A stretch of 64,000 nt of DNA from Persicaria tinctoria (taxonomy: Eukaryota > Streptophyta > Magnoliopsida > Caryophyllales > Polygonaceae): positions 5,272,188 through 5,336,187 of the forward strand of contig JBANSL010000013.1 in the NCBI GenBank assembly GCA_037127255.1, written 5' to 3'. A model generated the notes under the pieces. It was given only the letters and a program-made list of their open reading frames with translations, was not told where the DNA came from and made no database searches. The position numbers and the translations under genes are program-made. Below, one piece after another: positions 48,389-58,200 of the stretch; positions within the stretch are counted from its first letter, which is position 1; the number at the start of each line of letters is the position of its first letter.

Positions 48389-48527
48389 AATACACCATAA
48401 ATCCTGCACGTCGGAATTTACGTGCAAGGTTGAAATGAGTTAATTAATTTTTTTAGCATGCTAATTAATTGAAAAAGCATGCACGTTGGAATGGACGTGC
48501 ACTTTTGATGGGAGATTTGCGGTGTTT
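48389..48527. mobile_element. small palindromic MITE, copy 2
   Basis: The ends AATACACCATAAATC and GATTTGCGGTGTTT are flanked by CTA on both sides (48386-48388 and 48528-48530). The inside has GCACGTC, TAATTAATTTTTTTA and GGACGTGCAC arms. This is the same family as 17491-17604, where the flank also begins CTA. Confidence 0.65.
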
Positions 48528-48567
48528 CTAACAACACCCAAAATGTATGATACGTAATGATACATTA

Positions 48568-48876
48568 CCCCCGTTTTTTTTTGTAGATAAAGGTAATAAT
48601 TACCCTTATGAATATAGTCCATATTTAAGTTAAGATTCATTGATCACTATTATAATAATTCTCCTCCTCCCATTTTTCACACAAAATTTATTACCTTTTC
48701 CCAAATTCTATTCCCTAATTTTAAAGAGGGTAACTAATACTCCTAAGATGGTATAATAATCTCCCCCACCCTCTTATATATCTAAGCTCACAAAAAAAGA
48801 TGATCATATACATTTTATATGTCAAATTTAATACATTTTATTTTCCATTCCCCTCTTATGTAAATAAACGACATCA
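48568..48876. mobile_element. Harbinger/Tourist-like MITE, copy 2 (inverted)
   Basis: Read in reverse, this matches 46878-47171 along most of its length (TTACCCTCTTTAAAATT, GTAATAAATTTTGTGTG, TGAATCTTAACTTAAATAT). A TTA precedes the left end (48565-48567). The right limit is approximate. The two copies form a large inverted repeat with about 1.4 kb between them. Confidence 0.65.
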
Positions 48877-49367
48877 ATGTTTTACGACTTTCATCCGAAA
48901 ATAAAAGTGTCGTTTACTCACTCATGTGGTGACATTTTTTAAAATTGTTTTTTTTTGTGTGTAACGGTTTTTAAAACTGTAATAACACGTTAAGACGTTT
49001 TTCACAACTTCTATAATACTTCATGTGTTAATTGAAACATTTTGTTTATTATTCAATATATATTTTTAATACTATAAAATATCCATTTTTTTAGAATTTA
49101 TTTTTATAAATTCATACTAAATAATGCATAGTAATAAGTATGAGATTATATATAAAAAATGATATTTTATATAATTTTTAACATAAACAGAGTTATATAT
49201 ATGTAATACTTTTATCATGATAAAAAAAAAATTACTTCGTAAGTAACAAAAATGCTAAGTTCCATCAAATTAATTAACTATCACCTAATAAATTAATACT
49301 TCGTAAGTAACAAAAATGTTAAGTTCTTATATCCTAAAAAGAAAGAAAAAAAGAGCTAAGTTCCTCC
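48877..49367. other. AT-rich intergenic sequence
   Basis: Very AT-rich. AATTAATTAA-type runs and a repeated CTTCGTAAGTAACAAAAATG (49235-49320) are the only structure noted. Confidence 0.45.
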
Positions 49368-49625
49368 CACTACAAAAATAAAAATAAAAATGGCTTCGAC
49401 AAAAAGTCGTGGCAAAGGGCATTCGGGTGTTGGTAAAAGACATCTAGCTTCGATTAAGCTACGGCAAATGAGGATGACGAATTATGAGGTAGCAAAATTT
49501 GGTAGCTTTGGCAAATAGTTATAGCAGGAAATTTGCAACGGTAAGCTGCCGTAGCTAAAGTGTGGGTGGGAAAAAAAAAAAAAACTTTTTAGCCCAGATT
49601 CTTTAAACCCGGGCTAAAAAGTCCA
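49368..49625 (+). mobile_element. left end of a CACTA-like element with hairpin
   Basis: CACTACAAAAATAAAAAT has the CACTACAAAAA form of many plant CACTA termini. It is followed by AGCTTCGAT, AGCTACGGC and AGCTTTGGC motifs like subterminal repeats. ACTTTTTAGCCC and GGGCTAAAAAGT (49586-49623) form a perfect 12-bp hairpin stem. No matching TTTTTGTAGTG right terminus was found, so the copy looks truncated. Confidence 0.45.
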
Positions 49626-49981
49626 ATATTTTTTGAAAAAAAAATAATAAACACAATTTACATATACAATAAAATTATTAATTATACAAAATTTACATAA
49701 ATAATAAAAATATACATGAGCCTGGATTAAATTCAGTAATGCACAGGTTACCTATGCATTACTGATTTCATTGAGGGTATGGATTGAAGGGAGTCTAGTA
49801 TAGGACGTAAGAGTTGTTGAATAATTTCAATTAACAAAGTATGTGGATTTGTACATATGTACATAAAGATAAGTTGAGAGTGAGTGGCAACAAGAAAATG
49901 ACATGTATAGGGGTAATTTTTTTTTCAAAAACATTTAATGAAACTCTAATGACACATAGAACTATAGAAGCTGGGTGATCT

Positions 49982-50087
49982 TTGGCAAATAAAAGCTATA
50001 TAAATGGTGATTTTTTACAATATTGATTTTAAGGGGTGGCTTTGAGCAATATGTCCTATTTAAGAAGTGGTTTTATGCCGTTTACCC
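49982..50087. mobile_element. ~106-bp GGGTAAAC MITE, copy 2
   Basis: Shares AAAAGCTATATAAA, GAGCAATATGTCCTATTTAA and the CCGTTTACCC end with 18281-18386. The left end is degraded (TGGCAAAT). Confidence 0.55.
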
Positions 50088-50600
50088 TGCATTATAAATA
50101 AAATACAATTGGAATTCAAACACGTCATCAAGAGTGAATAATTGTACTAATTATTGAGCTTAATTCAAAACATTGAATATAACTATTGGTTGTGACACAT
50201 GCCATTTAAATAAAGTTACAATAATATTGATAGTATTATTACCGGGTGATTTAAAATATCTATATTTATGTATTATAATTTACATAAGATTTAAACAAAA
50301 ATTACTTGAGAATTATAAAATATATTTATGGCAATGTTTTTTTATGATTTTTATCTTAATTTTTATTAGTATTTTATAATATATTTTATATATTATTAAT
50401 ATTTTAGTTTTAAAAAACATCACTAGAAAGTTTGTGAAAATTGAAAAAATGTACTCCTTTTTTTTTAAAAAAAATTGTCAAAATTTTTTGTAGTTTTTTT
50501 CCATTGATTTATCAATGTATAACCGTACAAGCTTCTTTTTAACAATTAAATACATGTTAAAAAAATACAGTTATGGATAAACAACTATACAAAAATAATA

Positions 50601-50830
50601 CCCACTCCGTTAATTAAAACTTGACGTTTTACTATTTACACACGCTTTTTTAGGTGTTAAAAACTATATAAAATATTAACTTTTTTAATAATATTTTTAA
50701 ACAATTTCAAACTTATTACTATTAAGTTTGAATTTATAAAAACAACATTTAAAAAAAGTTTATATTTTTTATATTTTTTTATTAAAAAAGCGTGCATGAA
50801 TAGTAAACGACATGTTTTAATTAAAAGTAG
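50601..50830. mobile_element. Stowaway-related MITE (230 bp)
   Basis: CCCACTCCGTTAATTAAAAC opens and GTTTTAATTAAAAGTAG closes the element. TA flanks both sides. The inner arms TTGACGTTTTACTATTTACA and AATAGTAAACGACATG are inverted. It is the same family as the MITE at 28930 with eroded tips. Confidence 0.7.
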
Positions 50831-51289
50831 TAACGAATAATCTTGATATTAATTTACTAAAATACTTGAATTAACAATTCAAGGTAAAATTTGATAAACT
50901 TAATTTCAGTCTCATACAATACTTTAAAACTAATAATAATAATAATAATGATAATTCCAAACTTTCAACTACTCCGTATATATTTATCTTTCGAATTCAT
51001 AATTTAATATCTGTTCCCTACATATGGCCATTAAAAAATTTATGTAATTAAGACTCCAGATCCAAAGAAAATATAAACTATTTTATTGTCCGGATATCAT
51101 AGAAATTTAAATCCAGAAATAGATTATCTTTTTCCCTATCTTAGTTGTTAATGATAAATGGATATATTTTCTTAGCAATAATGATAAATAGAGTATTTAT
51201 TTATCATATATCCATAATCCAAATCACCTAAAAAGATTTTTACTTTTCGATTTTGAGTAGATTATTACTGTTTCCTTTTTATCTATCTC

Positions 51290-51458
51290 AGATCTCCTAT
51301 TAAAATCTAGACCTCCCCCTCTCTCACATCAACAACGCGGAAACAGGCCTTTAACGGCTGAATCTCTCTCTCAATTCGCTCCCCCTTGCTCTCGATCTCC
51401 TCCTCCTCGTTCTCTCCCGCTGTTTTTCCACTCCTCTCTCTGCAGATCGAACTCAATC
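51290..51458 (+). promoter_or_regulatory. CT-rich 5' leader of the AGM-like gene
   Basis: A pyrimidine-rich stretch with many CTCTCT and CTCCTC runs directly precedes the ATG at 51459 (context TCAATCATGG). Such CT-rich leaders are frequent in plant housekeeping genes. I did not identify a convincing TATA box. Confidence 0.45.
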
Positions 51459-54400
51459 ATGGATGATGAACAGCGATCTCTCATGATCAGATCCTCCTCG
51501 CATTACTCTTCCTCTCCAGGTTGTCATTTTTTTACTATTTTTAGCATCAATTTCTGAATCTAGGCGCCTGATTTGGTATCCGAGGGTTTTATGGAGCCTG
51601 ATCGAGTACTTGTGTGCTCAATGCAGGTTTGGAGCTTCGTTACGGAGCGCACGGCTTCGTCGGAGATGCGTCGGTGCTTAGGTCGGTGGCGTACAGGATC
51701 GGAATTGTGGCGGCGTTGAGATCGCTCAAGTCAAAGGCGGTGGCTGGTGTCATGATCACGGTTTATGGCGGCAGTGCGGAGGGGAACGGCATTAGGATTG
51801 TTGATCCGGACGGGGGACCGTTGATCGCGGACTGGCATAACTTAGCTGATTCTGTTGTGAATGCAGTTGATCCCGATGAATTAGTCACGGTTCGTTGTCC
51901 TAGCCTTTTCTCTTATATCTGATATATGTCGGTGTACTACTGTTCATGTTTTTTAACATGGAAATACTGTGTCTTTTGAGTATTTACTGGATAGTATATG
52001 CTGGCTTACGGTAGATCCTTTTGATTGTTTGTTTATGCCAATGCGTTTACATGGTGCAACTGGTAATGTCTAGATTTGTTTCAGTCAAACATCATGAACA
52101 CTGTGATTGTGTAAATTTTAATGATCAATGCTCAATTGATATTTTAGGGGATCTGAGAGATACATATTTTTGTCTGCATATGCTGACAATTCTTTGGTTT
52201 TCTTCTGCAACTTGATATAATTTTGTTGAGAGCAAATATAGAAAGTCAGAAGCTACCTGATTTTTGTTTTTTCTGCCGAAACTGACTGTTGGATATATTA
52301 CTTTGCGAGATACATTACTCGTTACTTGTAACTAAGTGTATATGTTTATTGGATCACCCTAGATTAACTTCTCTGCTTACCTTGTGAATATAGATATTTG
52401 ATCAACTAATCATTCAAATCTCAGAGATAATTTCAGATGTACGGAGTATGATAGAATTTTATTCTGCATCCCTATAGGATTTTGAACTGGATTTTGCAAT
52501 TTCTCTGCTCTCATTTCGTTTGGATTTTGAACTGGATTTTGCAATTTCTCTTCTCGTTTTGATAAGTTCCAATTCCAAACAGTTGATTGAAGAAGTTATG
52601 AAGAAAGAAAATATTCCTTTTGATGGTGGCCAACCAGCTGAGGTATTGTTGGGCTGGACACTGAATGGGGAATCTCTCCTAGAAGCTGCAAAACAAGTAT
52701 GCTTTCAATCTTAATAGCCGTAGATTTTAGCTGAAATGCAGTCTCCGAAATCTCATTCTGCTTTCTGTCTGTATATTTTTTTGAAGGGAATCAGCTCAGT
52801 CGTTGGCACAATACCCCAGGATCTGGGTATTGTAACCACCCCTCAATTGCATTGGTTAGTGAAGGCAAGAAATAAGGGCATGAATGTAAGTGAACAGGCA
52901 TACCTTCAGCAGTTGTCAAGCTCCTACAGGTACATATTCTTGATTGATTTTTCCAAAAAAATTATGGTATTGGGATTTGGATGAATACGCTCAATTTAAG
53001 TAATTGTATGATTGTTTCAGATGCTTGATAGATCTCATCCCTAAATGTGCTACAACTGACAAGATTGGTGAAAGTTTGGTTGTTGATGGGGCCAATGGTG
53101 TTGGAGGAGATAAACTTGAAGTGCTAAGGGATTTGTGTGGTCTCAAAATTGACATACGAAATACAAGTAAAGGTGGAGCTATTCATAATCAAGTGGGTGT
53201 TGATTTTATTAGGGAACAGAAGATTGTTCCATCAGGTTTTGGTTCCAGTGATATAGGTTTCAGGTTTGTCCTCTCTGATATTATCAGACTTCATGAAGTA
53301 TTTATTTAGATGTGATTCCCATATAGAAGAAAAATCTGTCCATGTTTTCTTTATGTCTGCCTAATCTACTATTTGCTTGTTTGTGGAAATGATGTGATGA
53401 AGCACAGATAAGTAGATAACCATTCCTTTTCTACAACATTACTTTTATTTTTGCAATTTTTTCTTCTTGGATCTGATCATCTATAAATGAAAACTGCCAT
53501 CGTTGAGTACAAAGAGGAAGAGAGAGCTTACAATTATTGCATTCCCAAGTGGAGACTAGGAACACAATGTGATATTGACACTAAGGGATAGGAGTGATAA
53601 TGACATGTAGTATTCACTTTAAACTTAATCCGTTTGGCATTGATTTTTTCTTTCGTTTGAATCTTATATCTGTTGGCTAGATTCCAAGTTTCAAACGGCA
53701 CTTCAAGTTTAGGGATGTCTAAATATATCTTAATCAATATAGCATATTAGATAATTTTTTTAAAAATGGAAAAACCTTGCATTAAACTCTTTTGGTTACT
53801 CTATTTTTCCAGATGTGCAAGCTTAGATGGAGATGCCGGCCGATTTCTGTATTTCATCGTATTACCGAGCCATAAAGAAATTGAGATCGTTGATGGAGAC
53901 AAAATCTTTTTCCTTTTTGCCCTATTTATAAATGAGCAGCTGAGTGTGTTCAAGGAGTTTGAAAATGAAAAGGAAGAAGGTCATTATCATGCACGCCTTG
54001 CCATATTACAAAGTGGTTATGAAAATGGAGCATCTATGAATTGCCTAAGGAGCTTGGGCTTGGATGTTGTTTCCTGTTCACCTGGGATTAGGAGTTTGTA
54101 CCCAGAAGCTTCAGAATACGACATAGGAATTTATTTTGAGGCAGATGGTCATGGGGGCATTTTGTTTTCAGATAATTTTCTTTCTTGGTTGGAAGCTAAG
54201 AATAGTGACCTCTTGTCCTCTTCCAAAGGTCATATCTGTGTTTCCTTGTTCCTTTTTATGTATTTCTTTTTATTTTTTCCTTTACCTCCAATTTCTGACA
54301 AGCTTGATTTCTCATTGCAGGTTCCAGAAGGCAACTAACTGTTAGTAGACTGCTGGCAGTTAATAGTTTGATGAATTCAACTGTGTCTGATGCTTTGGCA

Positions 54401-54863
54401 GGATTGCTTTTGGTTGAAGCCATCTTGCAACATAATGGTTGGTCTATGCAGAAATGGAATGAGATCTATTGTGATCTTATCAACAGGCAGCTCAATGTGG
54501 TATGCCAGTTCATTTTTTCCTAACAGTTGTATTTACTATTTATCATGCAAGTTTTTCTAAAATCATTTTTCTATGGCAGTTCTAGTTTCATTATTGAAAT
54601 AGTTGTTACAGCATGATCTATGTGCATGTCCTGTCGAAACTATTACTATATGGTCACCATATCCTCTTTTTCTAATGATGTATGATATGTTTCTACTTGC
54701 GGTTTGCCTAACAGGAAAACTGCAAGCTTGCTTTCTTCGAGCTAATTTATTCTGTTTGTGTTTCAGGTAGAGTTAGAGGAGAAAGTGGTTGTTGCTACTG
54801 AAAATCCCAAGATAGTAGCTGATACTCTCTCTGAAACCAAGAAGGAGCCCGATACTCTGATAG
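51459..54863 (+). CDS. phosphoacetylglucosamine-mutase-like pseudo-enzyme, N-terminal part of a fusion gene
   Basis: Eight exons (51459-51519, 51627-51889, 52583-52696, 52787-52929, 53021-53263, 53813-54228, 54321-54499 and 54767-54863) join in phase with GT-AG borders. The protein follows plant AGM throughout (AALRSLKSKAV, TTPQLHWLVKARNKGM, VVDGANGVGGDKLE, LLVEAILQHNGWSMQKWNE). AGM interconverts GlcNAc-6-P and GlcNAc-1-P for UDP-GlcNAc synthesis. Here the catalytic residues are gone: YGTAGFR is YGAHGFV (26-32), the MITASHN phosphoserine loop is MITVYGG (63-69), RDTRPSG is WTLNG (133-137), and the metal loop DGDADR is DGDAGR (280-285). The phosphate-binding C-terminal domain is absent. There are no stops or frameshifts. 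Exon 8 ends in phase 1, matching the PPI1-like exon at 55255. Retention of intron 8 would instead give an early stop. Confidence 0.85.
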
Positions 54864-55254
54864 GTAGCTCCTGCCTTCTGCTGTTGTTCTGCATTCAATT
54901 GAAATTTTGATATAGTATGACACTGTGACATTTTACTTGATATTTTTGCACATAAACAAGATAAATAGCTGCATATGCGTAGAAGTTATGTCAAATGAGA
55001 CAGTCCAATAACCCAGATTTACTGGCTTCAGTTAAAGTCATAGTCCTGAAATAGCTCTTTATTTTAGCATTAGAAGCTGCACCATGTGTAAACCAACCAG
55101 TGACGCTCTCTGCTGACCCTGTATATAGTTTAAAAGTTTTTGTTTTCTGGTTGATTAATTCATTCACATACTACCCGTTAGTCAACTTTGTGCTGTTCAT
55201 AATTATCATTAGAAATGAAATAAACGGCTGATGGGTAACATGTCATAATTTCAG

Positions 55255-58200
55255 ATGAAGCAATTTCAGAGAATGGAAAGGATAGTTCTGATCTTTCTGA
55301 GGAGTCCAAACATATGGATACAGGCCCTAGTGATTCTGCTGTGCAGCAGGTTGCCAATTATGGGGCTTTTACTGGGGATCAAACTGATGTAGATGCTTCT
55401 GTTGAAGTAGAGGAATGTCAGGAGAAGGAAGCAACAACCTATGTCCAGGCTTATGAAAATGGAACACATACAGGATTGGTAGAAGAATTTCAGGAGAGCC
55501 ATCAGTCTCAAATTGTAAGTCTACATTCTGATGAAACTGTTGTTGAGAATGAGTTAGAAGCAAGCACGGAAGAAGAAGAGTCTCAGGATAGTTGTATCAA
55601 TACTGAGCAGGGGGTGAGCCCTGAATCCAACATAGAGGTTTCTGAGGATTACTGTCCTTCTAAAGGGCTTGAAGTGACAGAAGATCCTGATCATGTAATT
55701 GACAAGGTGATGACTGAGATCAAGAGAGGAGAATCCGATGATGATAATTGGGTGTTGGTCAGTGATGGAAAAGGAGATAGCTTGAACGCTGGTCCTGTAA
55801 GGACTGAGACCATCCACGATGAACATTTACCTGAACTTGATGAGCCTTGCAATGAGAAAGAGAACTGTTCAAGCCCCAGAGTCAATGTTATACTTGATCT
55901 TTCTGAAAATGTGGACAACTTGCTTCTCTCAGCTGACACAGACAAAGCTGAAGAAGCAGGAGTTAGCAGTGATTCTGGATCTGCCTGTGATGCACAACCT
56001 CAGCTTCAAACGAGCAGTGGTGAGTCTGGTGACACAGACAAACCTCAGACTTCCAGTGAGAAAGAGATCTGTTCAAGTCCCAAAGTCAATGGTATACTTG
56101 CTCCTGCAGAAAATTTGGATGTCTTGCTTGTTTCAGCTGACACAGACATAGCTGAAGGAACAGGAGTTAGCAGTGGCACTGAATCTGCTTGTGATGCACA
56201 ATCTCAGCCTCAAATGAGCAATGGTGACATAGATAAACCACAGCCCTCTGATGAGAAAGAAATCTATTCAAGTCCCAAAGTCAATGGTATCCTTGCTCCT
56301 GTTGAAAATGCGGATGGCTTGCTTGTTTCAGCTATAGACACAGCTGAGGAAGCGGAAGTTATCACCTGCATTGAATCTGCTTTTGATTCACAACCTCAGC
56401 ATCAAGTGAGCGGTGGTAACACAGACAAACCTCAGCCTTCCAATGAGAAAGAGACCTGTTCTAGTCCTGAAGGTAACGGTTTACTTGCTCCTGTTAAAAA
56501 TGTGGATGACATGCTTGTTTCATCTGACACAGATAAATCTGAAGATGCAGGAGTTATCGAAGGACCTGTATCTGCTTGTGATGCACAACCTCACCCTCAA
56601 GCACGTGGTGACACAGACAAACTCCAGCCTTCAGATGAGAAAGAAAGCTGCTCAAGTCCCAAAATCAATGGTGTACTTTCTCCTGCTGAAAATTTGGATG
56701 GCTTGCTTGTTTCAGCCAACGCGGACAAGGCTGAAGAAGCAGGAGTTATCAGTGGCAGTGAATCTGCTTGTGTTCCACAACCTGAGCCTCAATCAAGCAG
56801 CGGTGACGGATTCCCTTCTGTTATCGTTCATGATAAAAAATTAGAAGCTGATGCCCATAATGGTTCAGTTGATGTTGACAATGGATCAAATTGCCTTGTT
56901 AATGGTACTAGCTTTAATGCTGTCAGAGTCAGTTGTTCAGATGGTAATGATGTCAGTGTTCCTAGTATCCGTGGAGAAGCCTCACCTACTCTTTCTGATG
57001 TTGGTACAGCTGAAGAAACAGGATATGCTTCTCATGCAATAGCTCCTCAAGTGAATGGTGTTGCTGTGGCACTTCCTTCTTTTGACCATGCTGCCAGTCA
57101 CGTTGACATTGACAATGGCTCAGACTGTCTTGTCAATGGTGAGAACTCAGACGCTAGAGTCGGTTTTTCAAGTTCTGCAGTGAATATGGAGGCACCAGTT
57201 GAGACTCTTAAGAACTTGCCTGTTCCATCTGATGTGGGTGAAAATGAAGCAGCAGGAGCTACTAATGATGGCGTAGGGATGCAACCGCCATATGACATGG
57301 GTGAAATTGAAGAAGCAGGAGCTACTAATGATGCCGTAGCTACTCTTGTTCATGACATGGAATTAGACAGTGATGCTGTAAATGGAATTGATGTGAATAT
57401 ACCTGTTCCCAAGGCAGAAGAGCCATCCAATCCTGATGATGTTGTTCAAGCTGAAAGAAGCGATGCAGATGGTGCTCAAACTGCAAATATGGACTATGAA
57501 GTCAATGGTGGAATTAGTGGATTTGCTTCAGTCCAAGTGGCTGAACCAGGAGTTAATACTGAGAATGGCCCAGCTGACGTAGAAAACACATCAGAAAACA
57601 CTACTGACAACACAGATGGTTTGTCTAATCCTTGTGTTAACAAAACTGCAGAAATAGAAGTGACGAATGAATTTGAATCTGTTCCTGATATTCAGCCTCC
57701 ATCTCACATAAGTGGCAACAGTGTTGGACTCTATGCATCTGTCCAACCCATGGAATTAGAAAATCAAGCTGAGAACATTTCTCTTGATGCTCATGAGATA
57801 GAAAGTCTTGCTGTTGCTGGTAGTACAGCCCCTCATTTTGAAGTGAGTAATCAAGATGATGCTCAAGAAACATACTTTTCTAAAGCTGAGAGTACTCCAG
57901 TTAATGGTGACAAAAGGTCAGATTCCCTTGTTGGCAGTGTCAGTGTGAACACAAATATAAGATTTGGTTCCTTGGAGTTTGTAAGGAACTCCTATCCAAA
58001 ATCCGAGGCCTCGTCTACAGGATCAAGAGATGTTGGTCATCATTCATCTAATCTTGGGAAAAACAAGGGTAATATCAGAGTTAAAGAGTCATTCAATGAA
58101 ATTAGCAGTCGACAACATGTTGCTAGCAACCATTGCGAACACAAGGTTGAAGACATTGTTCAAGGATCTAGTGATTTCCCTTGTGATGATCCTGCTGTGT

